Of a DNA stretch of 64,000 bases, positions 11,701 to 22,705 are shown piece by piece. Source of the DNA: Stromatinia cepivora (Eukaryota; Ascomycota; Leotiomycetes; Helotiales; Sclerotiniaceae); contig RCTD01000027.1 of the NCBI GenBank assembly GCA_014898415.1, positions 744,001-808,000 on the forward strand, given 5' to 3'. A model generated the notes under the pieces. That model was not told the DNA's origin, searched no databases, and saw nothing but the letters and a program-made list of their open reading frames with translations. Position numbers and translations under genes: made by a program. Positions within the stretch are counted from its first letter, which is position 1. Every line of letters starts with the position of its first letter.

Positions 11701-14298
11701 TAAAGTACAAAATCAATCCCAATTATCCACTCCACCTTTTCCTAGTCAGCTAACTGTTTTAGGGTGCTCTGCAATGCATTTTTGAGCAAGCTTCTACAAC
11801 ACGAAGATCCGCAGGAATCCCGGCACTCGTTACCGGGATATTATCCGCAAATGCTAAAAGCCCAGCTTTCGAAGATGTAATGACGGAGTTGAAGTCTTTA
11901 GCCAGACGTTCTATTGCGTTATCTGAGACAGATGAGACGAACCTACCTCAGGTTCATGCAATGAATTGTGTAAAGGAGATATTTAAAAGCTCTACGTTGG
12001 GGAAGAGATCAGATAAGCACATCCCGGACTGCTTACAACTTGCTGCAGATAGCTTAACTTCCGATATGTATGTCGCCAATAGTCATAATTAGTTACGTGC
12101 TGACTGTATGAAAATAGTTGGGCGATTCGAAATTGTGGCTTATTGCTGTTAAGAAGTCTTATCGACTGCCTATTTGGCACCAATGAAAACAAAGCTTCCA
12201 TCGAGGCTGGCTGGGATGGTCGTTCGACGAAACTGTCATACGAGAAGTATCCAGAACTACCAGAGATCTTGCTAAAGCTCTTAAATAACGAGACCATAAG
12301 CACTGAGGATACTAATGCCCCAGCAATTGGCGCTATCGAATCCGTCTTTCCGTCTTTGGATATTATTCGTCGTGCGGGTCCCCCAATCATGCTTCGCAAC
12401 GAAATTAAGGAAAGAGTTTCCATACATTTGGGTAGCAAATTTTGGCACACCAGAGAACTAGCTGCTCGTACTATGTGTACCTTTATGCTTCACGATGGGT
12501 GGTTACTTGACTTACAGCACCTGCTCAAAATAGCTAACCTATCTACTAATTATACCCATGGAGTTTTGTTGACAGCCAATTTTGTGCTAGAACGCCGCCT
12601 CGCAGTATTTTCAAGCCCTCCTAGTAAGTACCAATCGCACGATTATATTTTCTATTCTAATTATGCATCGTAGGCGTCGAAGATCTCATCAGTTTAAAAG
12701 TTGATATTGAGGCATTGGACCTGGGCAAATGCCCGGAAGTTTTGGCAACTTATGTTGATTTCAAAAACCTCATTTACCAAATCCTGCTGGATTCGTCTTC
12801 CTCTTCTCCTTCTCTAAGCACGATTGACAGAGAGAACCTCATTGGCAAATACGACGCACATAACTTGCTGTTGCATGAGAATGGCCATAGCTATTCGAAA
12901 GTGAGTGTCGATGTATCTTACGAGAAATCCCGCCTTGGTGGCGCTTTACTACGTCAAGCAACTGCAAGGGAAGCTGTATATATTTCTAGCCTGACCGAAG
13001 ATATTAAAGCCCTCAAAAGAGCCTTGAATCATCATTGCGAGATAGATGTCGACACAGCTAATTCGTCTTTGGAATGCGTGCTCCAAGCATGGAGGAATCA
13101 CAGTATGATCGTGTTGGAGGCTCTCTTGGACGCAGTAATCGTAAGCCCAGCGGACTTGCAAAAAAGTGGGCCTGGCGCCTACGACCAGTACTCCAAAATG
13201 CTCAATAGTATTAAGCAATGTGATATGGATCAATACCTGCTGGATATTGGGGAAATTGCTCATTTCATGGGTTCAGAAACTGGCAAGTCTGGACCACGTC
13301 TAGCTCATGCATTGATGAGAACAAGCGGCACCTTTATGCTTTTCAATTGGCTGAAATCTAAAGGAGACGACAGCGCTCAGATAAATTTCATGGCAAGAGC
13401 AGAACAATTGAATGAGGCTGGCAAATCGTACAACGTGAGTAGCTTCCAATGGAATCTCCATATCTTTTCTAACCGATGACAGGACTTTGACACACGTTTC
13501 GCTGCTGCAAAGGGACTTTCTTACTTCTTTGCATGCCTACCTGACGAATTCAAATGGAGTTCCGAGGTACTTCCATGTCTTATCACTCTCTATGATACCC
13601 TCAATGACGATGACGATGAAGTTCGTGAACTTGGAGCAGAGATCGCCTCTTCCATCGTGGGCAAACCCTTGATCCCATTGGCTGCGTGTGAGGAATTCGC
13701 CGAATGGCTGAGATTTCAATACCCCCAAGATCAAATGTTCAGCTGGAATATCATTTGCCGGATTACAGGGAGTGATGAGTTCATATTCCATGGAGCCTAT
13801 GCGGGGCTATGTTCGCCTGAAGATCAGCTTTCAGCAGCAATGAAGCAAGACGATGCTCTTTTTGTTGAAGAAGAACAAAATCTCTTCATTGATGAAGTCA
13901 GAGAAGCTAAACTGTGGAGTAGCATTCTTTCAAAGGATTTAAAAATGCTGGAAAACAACGGATCTGCGGATTATCATTGGCAACAATACAATCACCTTGC
14001 CCAATGGATTCTGGACGCACTACGAAAGCTGAACGTACTTATGGAAAAGAGTGACGGTCCTCTTGGATGGACATCAAAGCCAAGTATGTTTGCCTCTTGC
14101 ATAAGAATTCTTCTGGGTGCAAATGCTCTTGTCGAAAGCAGAAACACTCTCCCAGAAGGTATCTCACGAATTCTCCGCCAAAAAGAGATCTGCGAAGAAT
14201 TGAATATTTTCAAAGATCTTGGCGAGATGAATGATATTCACCCATCTTTACTCTTAAAAGTCAGAAAGGATAATACTTCACTCCTCAACCGAAGTTAA
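8775..14298 (+). CDS. TRM732: THADA/Trm732-like tRNA 2'-O-methyltransferase subunit, ten exons
   Basis: Large DUF2428 (THADA/Trm732) protein, the non-catalytic partner of Trm7 needed for ribose methylation at position 32 of the tRNA anticodon loop (family knowledge). Exons by eye: 8775-8893, 8946-9000, 9248-9295, 9342-11122, 11173-11421, 11482-11704, 11763-12067, 12118-12623, 12674-13434 and 13483-14298. Together they give an unbroken 1620 aa. The diagnostic DUF2428 centre is intact: SYSFRAIHESSNLIRT, then DIWAIRNCGLLLLRSLID formed across the 12068-12117 intron, and FWHTRELAARTMC. Most of the rest is helical-repeat-like. Exon 3 is only 48 bp and the next intron 46 bp. The start at 8775 is chosen because it splices in phase; the first three exons are the least certain. 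Confidence 0.9.
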
Positions 14299-14645
14299 CG
14301 AGGCTAAGAATTAGCCTCGTCTCTGTGTCGTTCTGATTGATAGAAAGAAAGTAAATATAAACAATCCACGTCAAAATATTTCTCCCAAAACCATACTTAA
14401 GCCCGACCAAAACTGACCGACTATCTTGAATACACGATATTTTGGTTTACTGTTGCTTCTCTTTTCGGTATTGAATACTAAAGTCATACCTGAAGAGTAT
14501 TCTGGTAGATCCTTCTTCCGTTACTCACCTTCACGACTTGACAATCCTTCGGCTTCCATAATAACCTCCATTCCCATCGAATTCACCAAAAAAAAACCTT
14601 CAACCATAACTACTAGGGAGCTTCCATTTCTTCTACCACGAAAAT
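14299..14645. other. TRM732 3' flank
   Basis: The stop at 14298 is followed by a short inverted repeat (ACGAGGCTAAGAATTAGCCTCGT, loop included) around 14288-14310 that could form a hairpin in the 3' UTR. Nothing else recognisable. Confidence 0.5.
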
Positions 14646-15074
14646 ATGCAGAAAAACCAGATCATAGCTATGCTTCTCTGCTTCGTTTTCCTCCTCATGT
14701 TTATTATGATTTTCGTCACCATGCGACTTGTCAATATTTTTGTAAGTATCCTCTTGAGTCTTTGATGCTTTGTCTTAAATTACGTACTGTATTCACCTCA
14801 ATCTGTATCTATTTCTCTTACTGCTAAACACATCTCCTTATTTCTGCAATTACTTGAACACAGCTAACTTCTCACTTCAAGGCCCACAAGATGTACGACT
14901 CAATCCACTATTCTCACACTGCCTTGCCTTTTTCTATTATATCTAAACACACCAGCGCAAGCTGACAATCATAACTTTAGATCGGATGCGAAATCTTCCA
15001 TTGGAGCAGATCGGGCACTTGATGGCGATGATGGTGTGACGGCTGTAACTGAACCCGCTCCTACGACAGTCTGA
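14646..15074 (+). CDS. Possible tiny single-span membrane protein, three exons
   Basis: Tentative gene of 66 aa. Exon 1 (14646-14741) codes MQKNQIIAMLL followed by a very hydrophobic segment rich in Phe, Leu, Met and Ile, and ends at a strong GTAAGT. Exon 2 would be an 11-base microexon (14882-14892) and exon 3 (14981-15074) a hydrophilic Asp/Ala-rich tail ending EPAPTTV. The phases add up exactly to 67 codons. If real it is a tail-out membrane peptide with one span near residues 6-31. It was not matched to any family. The microexon is weak evidence; an alternative is one longer second exon ending at 14967. The frame after the stop stays open for 65 more codons. Confidence 0.35.
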
Positions 15075-15509
15075 AAATTTTCAACACGAGTACATGCAAG
15101 TTCTATGGTCCTAGACGAACGCATGATAGATATTTCGAAGGCTGCTTGGTTGCATCGAGAGCAATTTGATCATGTCTATAGATTGGGTACAACTGCTGTG
15201 GATTTTATTATGAATGAACAAACGATGAACATGTTGTCAGGTGTATGGAAGATTTGACTTTGGGTGGAAGATTATCAATGAGGGGGTCGTAGGGCAGTTC
15301 CTGCCGCCACTTCTGGATCTATTCTGCTCGCTCCTGTCAAATTAAAGAACTTCAGCTGCTCAATTTTCATCTAGATGCACCTCTCATTCAACATCTAAAT
15401 GTTCCCACTGGTGCCAGACATTCAAAACCCGCCAAGTGCATACCACCAGCCAAGACTCTCACTAGTGTGATAATTTCCATACTTGACACCAAATTCATAG
15501 CTCCGTTCA
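15075..15509. other. Intergenic with an open frame after the small peptide gene
   Basis: Directly after the TGA at 15072-15074 the same frame is open to a TGA at about 15257, containing MVLDERMIDISKAAW and a Met-rich end. It may be a short separate peptide, a former part of the preceding gene, or chance. Confidence 0.3.
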
Positions 15510-16031
15510 TTATGGCCCCAACACAACCCAAATCGCATTTTTCGTCGTCGTCTTCGTCTGCACATCATCACTCTCATTGTAAACCGCCCCGCAAGGAAAC
15601 TTTCCACACCCAGAAACCTCACTCTCACCCAGCCCCTCTCTACTCCCCTCATACCCCCCATCATAGTCAAATCCCCACATCCAATGCACCCCCTCATTAT
15701 CACAACAATTCCAAATCGCACTAACATCAAAAAACGTGATATCCTGCCAACACGCAAAACATACTTCGCCCAAAATATACTGTTCAGGGCCTGGTTTATC
15801 CATATTATAGATTTCTGGATCTACGGCTTTGAAATTTCCGGCCCAGTTAGGGACAGAGAGTGTGAGGAGTTGAGAAGGTTCTATTAGTTGGGCTGGGATG
15901 GAGTAGCTGCTGGGATTGGGAGTGAAGATTAGGAGGCGGGTGGAGGGAAAGAGGTTTTGGAATGTGAGGGTGTGGTTTTGGCTTGTGGCGAGGGAAAGAA
16001 GGGAGAATATGGAGATGAGTAAGGATAACAT
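15510..16031 (-). CDS. Small secreted cysteine-containing protein, thaumatin/Bys1-like signature
   Basis: Single-exon gene of 173 aa. Residues 1-17 form a clear signal peptide (MLSLLISIFSLLSLATS), so the product should be secreted. The mature part has NWAGNFKAVDPEIYN, a FACWQDITFFDVSAIWNCC segment and near the end SGCGKFPCGAVYNESDDVQT. The GC-x4-PC-x2-Y-x3-DDVQT pattern recalls fungal secreted thaumatin-like/Bys1-type proteins, where a similar Cys-Cys-(A/V)Y-DD motif closes the domain. Six Cys residues are visible, enough for disulfides. The similarity is partial and from memory, so the family is only suggested. Such proteins are often apoplastic in plant-associated fungi, which is inference here. 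Confidence 0.75.
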   Translation of the reverse strand: MLSLLISIFSLLSLATSQNHTLTFQNLFPSTRLLIFTPNPSSYSIPAQLIEPSQLLTLSVPNWAGNFKAVDPEIYNMDKPGPEQYILGEVCFACWQDITFFDVSAIWNCCDNEGVHWMWGFDYDGGYEGSREGLGESEVSGCGKFPCGAVYNESDDVQTKTTTKNAIWVVLGP

Positions 16032-17099
16032 TTTTTTTCGGGCGGTTCTGATTGGTTTGTGTTCTTGTTATTGCTTCGACAGGAATGTGCTGATGGATTG
16101 TTTTCTTGGCGTGGAAAATTTCAAAAACTGGAGATTAGCAGGCTTAATTGCATTTATTTATATTCGTAGTCTCCTTCACTTAATTTCACGATACGATTGT
16201 TTTTCTGAATGCGGTTTTTCATATGAAAAGTGCACTGAAACCATTGTGCGTAATTTTAACATCGTCAAATGCAATATTTCACTTTTCTGGGGGTTGGTGG
16301 TCGGGATTTCGCTGAAAACGGGAATGACGGCATCCGGAAGAAAAACCGTTAAGATTTCACGGAAAGTCTTTTCTGCTTCTGGTTTCGGGTGTGGCTTCAA
16401 CTTTCGTGTCCGGTTGTACTTTTGAATCTCCTATTTATGGTGACATTAATATGCGCAAAATTCGCTACCAGTTAGCTATGTTAGAGCAAGCGCAACTAGC
16501 TTAGCATGAGCTTGCATACTGAAGCTTGAAATCTCCTTAGCAATTCAGCGTTAGATGATACAGAATTGATTGAATATCAAAGCATAGCTTTAAGAGAAAG
16601 GATTGAAGCTCAGATTGAAAGAAGAAGAAAAAAATAGGTAATCTTCATGTTTGGTGAGCTAGCCCTTAGGAAGTGAATCTAGGGGTTAGTATTTGGGCGA
16701 GTAAACAAAAAGGGAGCCAAACATGGCCTGAACGGACATAAAGAGATCATCCTATTCATCTACATCTTCTTGCATTTTCACTTTATCTCTCCGATGCACT
16801 TTCTTCAATTATCTCGTCGCATCCCTTCTCATCATTTACAGAAAATCAGACCCCTCAGCCTTACCTTTCATCCCGCGAAGCTTTCACGCTCAAAATTATG
16901 TCAGAGGAGCATTAATTTTAGGAAAGGATTAATTTTCAGCACTGGCTAGTGCCATTTCCGACTAATGTTCCAAACACTCAGTTGTTAATTAGTAGTTTTG
17001 GAGGATGAGTTAGGAGGTAAAAAAAAGAGGCGGGACCGGAGGAAGGTTCCAAGGTATAGAGGAATGTATATCCAAGATGGTAAGAATCTTACATACTTT
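16032..17099. other. Gene-free stretch upstream of the secreted protein gene
   Basis: No credible gene. A long plus-strand open frame (15916-16425) runs antisense to the signal peptide of the secreted protein and has no recognisable content. The proximal part is the likely promoter. Confidence 0.5.
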
Positions 17100-18612
17100 T
17101 AGCACATGATGATACCCTCTCACAAGCACTTCGAATGTTCCAGACAATATACATCAATTATGATGATAGTCAGGGGACAAGGGATGTCTGGCATCAGGCG
17201 CTGTAAGTTCTGTGGGGAGATATGTTACACTGGAAACACAAAACCATTTACGCTTGTGCCTAATATGCCTAATGTGAAGGGTTACAAAATGCGTAAACGA
17301 GCTTTTGTAGACACGATAAATGCGCAGTAGCCATCGCTGAGGATAATACAGATGAGGGGGTGAGAGATGCATGCTTGTGATCCCCAATGATGAGTACTGT
17401 GAAAGTCTAAAGAAACTCTCGATGATCAAAATGGCATTCAAAGGGTGGAAAACACAACAAATCAGGCCAGAAAAACATTCCCAAACCAGTACTTTCAGTT
17501 TCTCCAACGAATTTAACAACAAAAACTACTTTCAAGTAAGAAGCATCAAATTGAAAAGTATGCATCTTGCATTATATTAGATTACTAAAACCATGACCTC
17601 AGACCAGTACTTTGAATATCTCAATCGACTTGCAACTAATGGAGCAATACCCTATCAGCGAAAATCCAAGCGAATGATAACCCGATAGATATAATTGACA
17701 GATACTTGAAAATAACAAATTACCCATCCGGTATTGCCAGGTCCGTTCAACTCGTACCGTCAGAGTTTCTACAGATGATAATCCTAGGGTATATATTGGG
17801 TTTCTTGTGCGAATAGAGCTGCGGGTGTCTAACACTACTTGTAACAACAGAAGACACATTCAGAGGGCAATGATGAAAATGGAAGTATGCATTATACATC
17901 TTCAATTTTACGTTACCAAATCATACTTGGGTGATACACTCAAACCAGCACTTTGAATATCTCAGTCAATATGCGGTAATGAAGAAAGGATTTGGAAGAC
18001 GAGCATATTTAAAAGTAGCCACAAATCAAAACCAGTATCATCAGAAAATCCGTGCTTTGAACGTCCCACTCCCATCTTAACAATCAAAATGACATCCAGG
18101 AAACAAGCATACCCGGAAATGTGTATGAATCGAAAGGAAGAAAGCATCCAAAAGGATGAAGATATCTTGTCTATGGATAGCCATAAATCAAAGCCAAAAA
18201 CTATCACCAAAGCCAGCACATCTAGTGTCCCAACTATTCTGAACACTCAAAAAAACTATTTGGAGGATAACAAGGATAACTGAAAATGGCCAAAATTCAA
18301 CTAAAAGCCATTATCAAATCAGTACTCTGAAGGTTCCAACTGATGTTGAACAATCAAGAGTTACATTCAGACGGCGAGGACGAGATAGTAGAACAAGCAT
18401 CTTGCGTTCCAAATCACACCTTTATAACATCCTGGAACGAGCACTTGAATGCCCCATAATTTTGAACAATCAAAAGGTCATTCGGAAGACGAGGGAAGAT
18501 GACCGAGAATGGTCACAAACCAGGGCAGGAAGACATCGCCAGATCGATACTTTGAATGTTCCAACTAATTCTTGAACAACCAAGAGCCACATTCAGATGG
18601 CAAGAATGAAGA
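17100..18612. repeat. Degenerate tandem array, period about 105-120 bp, roughly ten copies
   Basis: A recurring block resembling AAACCAGTACTTTGAATATC + TCAAC occurs near 17123, 17389, 17482, 17601, 17915, 17941, 18046, 18316, 18433 and 18543. Each is followed at a fairly constant distance by a second block like TTGAACAATCAAGAGNCACA + TTCAGANGGCAAGNATGA (near 17836, 18072, 18235, 18344, 18451, 18571). Spacing between neighbours is about 93-120 bp. Copies differ by substitutions and small indels and have no common open frame, so this is an old, decayed minisatellite-like array rather than a coding repeat. Confidence 0.8.
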
Positions 18613-18655
18613 GATTCATCAATATTCATTAGGTATTTTAGGTAAGCATTTCTCA

Positions 18656-19882
18656 TCACGTGTCTCCTACCCAACTTCCATCCTTCTTTTGCTTCCCATC
18701 GCTCCTTCCTTCATTAATCCAAGTTTGGACCAATCCCTGCTTAGGATCCTCATCTTCGTATCCTAGGCTCCTTCTCACTTTGAGCACTTCCTGCCTAACC
18801 CTGGTCGTGACTTCCTCCCGTAACGCGACTGCCTCTTTATAGTACTTTAGGCCTTCTGTAAGCTCCCCCATCTCGATATGATCATCTAAGCCCTTCCTCT
18901 TTAGTGCTTCCTTCTGTAATTGTACCAGTTTTTGCCAACGAGCGCGTAGATCTCCAAATATGCGTTCTCCATCTATTGATTCTCCAAAAGCAATACGGAC
19001 TTTCTTGCCCGCACGAGGCACAAAACGTGGAAACCTTCGTGATTCGTGCATGATGCCTTGATTGCCGTCGATAAAGATGGGAACGATCTCAGGTAAGGGT
19101 TCACTTTCAAGGATAAGACGGGAGACCCCCCATTTGAAATAGCGCAGCGTCTTGTTTGGATGTTGGTGCACTCGTCCTTCGGGAAAAATGTGTATCCAAC
19201 TATGTCTTCGTGAGGTGTATGCAGAGGGAGCAGGAAAGACATCTGTGCCATTTGTAGAATACGTGAGGTCGCCGGAAGAGAAGGGGTCGATGATATCAGG
19301 ATCTTGTGGCCGCATAGAGATTTTATTTTTTGACTTTTGTATCGGTGGTTCATAACGTGTGGAGAAAGGCTGCGCAGATAACATTCGTATAGCTTGTGCG
19401 ATCGTAGGCTGAAAAAGCCCGCCGTCCTCTGAGTATGCGCTTCGATGAGTGGGTAGAACTTGGCCTAAGGTAAAGAACGAGGAAAGTATTCTGTGGAAAG
19501 GTCAATAATGGAAGTGGCAGACGAGTGGTGAGTTCGCGGACTTGTTCTGGAAGCAGATATCATAGCTACCAAGGCTCCATCTGTGATTGGAGGCATTGAA
19601 GCCGTATTTGAAGGGTAGTACGCCCCAGATCAAAGGATCATCCATAACGCTGACATGATTTGAGACGGTGATTAAGCCTCTTTCTCTATCTTCGGGGTTC
19701 TCCCGTCTATCCAGAGTTGCCATAAATCGCTCCAGCCCAATGACCTCCATATTGTTCAAACCATAATAGAATAATCGGGCTACCGCTCCGGTGACACCCA
19801 TAATTAAGCTCGAGCCAAATCGCCATGGCAGACTGGGTTTTGATGGAGGGTCGGACTGGAGTTTGGTATAAAGGTTCAACAT
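18656..19882 (-). CDS. TAZ1: Tafazzin-type monolysocardiolipin acyltransferase
   Basis: Remodels cardiolipin acyl chains at mitochondrial membranes. Exon 1 is 19882-19542 and exon 2 19490-18656. The 51-bp intron uses a less usual GTCCGC donor and CAG acceptor, and joins SYDICFQN to KILSSFFTLGQVLPTHR, exactly as the family requires. The acyltransferase motif I is SNHVSVMDDPLIWG and the second motif is IHIFPEGRVHQHP; GNQGIMHE follows. The acidic helical C-terminus is typical of fungal forms. Length is about 391 aa. The start is chosen at 19882 (MLNLYTKLQSDPP); an in-frame ATG at 19906 would add eight residues. It sits next to the decayed tandem array at its 3' side. Confidence 0.93.
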
Positions 19883-20823
19883 TATGAGAGAGAAATAAAT
19901 ATACAAGTGAGAGATTTCATAGGTCGTAAATATGGATTTATAATGAATGTGGTGAGTAGGAACATTGAAAAGTTGAGAATGCCATGGTCAACTTTCAAGT
20001 TTGACCAGAGAAAAAAAGTGACGTCTCAATGCGCGACTGCTAATTTTGGGTTGGGACCTGCTTAGACCCCACATGCGGCCGCCAATCCCGAGTGAGTACG
20101 GAGTACAACGACTTTGGCGAGACCTGGATATCAACCACACTTCATGTTTTACTACTATGTGTCTACCAATATTTATAGGGACGTCTACTAATCCTTTCGT
20201 ATCGACTCTTAAATGTATGAAGTGTATGAAACATGAATCGTCTCACTTCAACGAACTGGAAGGCGCTGCTGAGATAGATATGAAACGGTTCTCACTATTT
20301 TCAAAAAGATGGATGCTCCCAACTCTCGAAGATTAACCTTGATTATTTCATCATCGTCTAGAACGATTTAGTTATCTAGCAAGTATCCTGGCAATCGAAT
20401 TGCATTAAATACCTAGGAGTACTCCTACAATACACACTTCTTGGGTCTCTCGAACCTTAGATGGCCGCGAGTCTAAAAGGCCGGCCCAGTTGGTTTGGTT
20501 ATTAGAAGGTTTTACAGAGGAAGCTCTGGCCCTTTGAATTCTCACCATGTTGAGGGTCTGGTGTGAGCCGGGCTTGGCTTAATGCTGTTGAAATTGATGT
20601 CGAAAGCACTGTCATGTTTTGAGTGGGATACTATATCAGAGGTCAGCGGCTTGTGGATATTTAGAGATCTCGATATCTAGAAAATCTTCAATATTTGAAG
20701 TGGCATGTTTCGGCCGTTGCTCTACCATTACCGTGAAAATATAGGGTATAAAATTAGATATCTTTCTTGTATTGCTACAATCTATCACGCTCTATGACAC
20801 AATCCGCCATGAGCCCTACAATG
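19883..20823. other. Intergenic between TAZ1 and the NOSIP-like gene
   Basis: TAZ1 promoter side and 3' flank of the next minus-strand gene. One 96-codon plus-strand open frame at 20046-20336 has no recognisable content. Confidence 0.5.
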
Positions 20824-21966
20824 CTAACATTGAAAAGCGACGTCTTCCTTCACCACTTTATTACCACCAGCACTAGCAAATCCTGTTCCCTCACTTTTGA
20901 TCTCTACTAATCCCGGCTTAATCTTTTCTTTATCTCCCTTTTTCGCTTTCTCCTTCCCATCATTCCGCTCCGTCAGATCTGCATCGCAGACATAACAAGC
21001 CACGGCGTTCTGGTCTGTCCCAGCCTCTGCATGTGGATCGTGAACCCCGCTTGGAGTCATGAATTTTGTGACGCATGATTTGCAGAGCACATGACCACAG
21101 GGCTTGGCGAGTACGGCCTTCGAAGTGTTGGTCAATTGCTTCTTGCATGAAGGGCACACTCTTTGGGACTTTTTGGTGACGCTGTCATTCTCCTCTGTGA
21201 ATGAAACTGTAATCAAGGTATGGAGTGAGTAATTGTGTGGTTTATCTTGCTGCGAGGCGGGGCAAACTGGCGATTGTTTGACTTTTTTGACGATGTTGTG
21301 GAGAGTAGTGTTTGTATTCGAGCTTGGTGTGACAGATGGAACCCAAAAACTTGGTAAAGTTGTCTTAGAAGCCTATCATAGTCTTAGTAAATGGTTTGGC
21401 TATTGGGGAGGAAATCATACCTTTTCCTCATCAATAGCTTTCCTGGCTTTCGATCTCTCATCCTGCGCAATTCTCAAAAGTTCATCCTCATCCAACTCGA
21501 ATTTTCTCTTCTCTCCCCTCTTTCCACCTTCACCATTCACTTCTTCCTCTACCAAAATCTTGCCCCCCTCCCTCCCTACAATCTTACCACGCTTTCCCCC
21601 GGTCTTCCCCTCCAACCCCACTTGCACTCTCTCGAACTCCTCTACAGCCCTCTGCCTCGCCTCATCATCTTCTCTCATATGATCTTCATTCCTCTCTTGG
21701 TCATCTTTCTCCTTATTCTTCTCAAGCCTCTTGATTTCCTTCTTTTGCGCCAAGATATTACTCAACGCGCACTCGCGACAAAAGATATCACCATGACTAC
21801 ACGATACAGGCGTACGCGCAGGGAGAAGACATAAACGACATGAAGCAAATGGTAAGAATGAGTCTCGAGATAGCCGAGCACTACAGGTTGTCCAGGCTGA
21901 TTTTGCTAATTCCCGCTCGTGAGAGGTGAAGACGGCACGGGAAGTGTTGCGTTTGCTGTGAGACAT
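20824..21966 (-). CDS. NOSIP-like RING/U-box E3 ubiquitin ligase
   Basis: Nuclear NOSIP family protein, known in other eukaryotes as a spliceosome-associated E3-type ubiquitin ligase. Exons are 21966-21421 and 21363-20824 with a GTATGA/TAAG intron in phase 0, giving 361 aa. The N-terminal zinc-binding module has MSHSKRNTSRAVFT, SFLPFASCRLCLLPA and CSHGDIFCRECALSNILAQKKEI. An Arg/Lys/Glu coiled region follows (about residues 75-180). After the intron come TTLPSFWVPSVTP and SPVCPAS. The C-terminal U-box/RING half has VCPSCKKQL and KPCGHVLCKSCVTKF and then CYVCDADL. All zinc-ligand Cys/His positions look intact. Confidence 0.88.
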
Positions 21967-22705
21967 GGTTACGTTTAGGGATTGTTAATATCTGGACAAG
22001 ATAGCGGCCAGAGCTATCGATCCTCGGAGGTTTGTTAGAAGGACAAGTTGTAGGATTCTGCGGCCGGGAATATTGGCAAGAGTTCGATATTCCAAGATTT
22101 GGAAGATGATCACCTGACGATTCAATGCGCGACGAAAGTTAGATGGACCGCGGGAGAACTTTAGTCCGTGCCTGATGCTAGCTCTGAAATGGACTAGTGC
22201 AAGAATGACGACGACGTGCACACGATGAAATATCTTGGACACCAATTCTTTTTAAAGTGCCCAAAAGTATCTATCGCATCCAGCTAAGCCTGAATGTCTA
22301 TTTATCTGTCGAATCTAAGTTGGAACATCGAAAAGCATTCAAGTCTGAAGGATTATCTGACTGTCAAATCTGAATTGGGACATTGTGTCACATAGTTCTT
22401 AGGGTGACTTATTAAGTCCTTTGATCATTCTACATCTCTTATCCTCTGATTCCACTGTATCTCTGTTATGCGTCCCTTTCGTATAAACCTTTCCGCTTTC
22501 CATTCAAAGGAGAATGCTACCGTTGATTTGATTACCCCGCTTGTATAACCGCACGGTGGATGCGACCTCAGAACTCAGAACCCCGAAGTTAGTCGAGCTT
22601 CTCGGAGTGATAAAGTACTAGAGAAGTGCAGGGCTTGACTACGACGGAAAGAAGTCCATTGACAACAATATCATTTCTCAATTCTTCACCCCAGGTGGAG
22701 CCAAG
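21967..22705. other. Divergent intergenic region, NOSIP-like and APH-like genes
   Basis: Promoter side of both flanking genes. No further gene was seen; the 86-codon minus frame at 21985-22245 has no recognisable content. Confidence 0.5.

Noticed and set aside
15916..16425. 169-codon plus-strand frame
   Set aside because: It runs antisense to the signal peptide region of the secreted protein, and its composition mirrors that strand.
16440..18650. Repeat units as a possible repetitive protein gene
   Set aside because: No frame stays open across two units and the copies contain indels not divisible by three.
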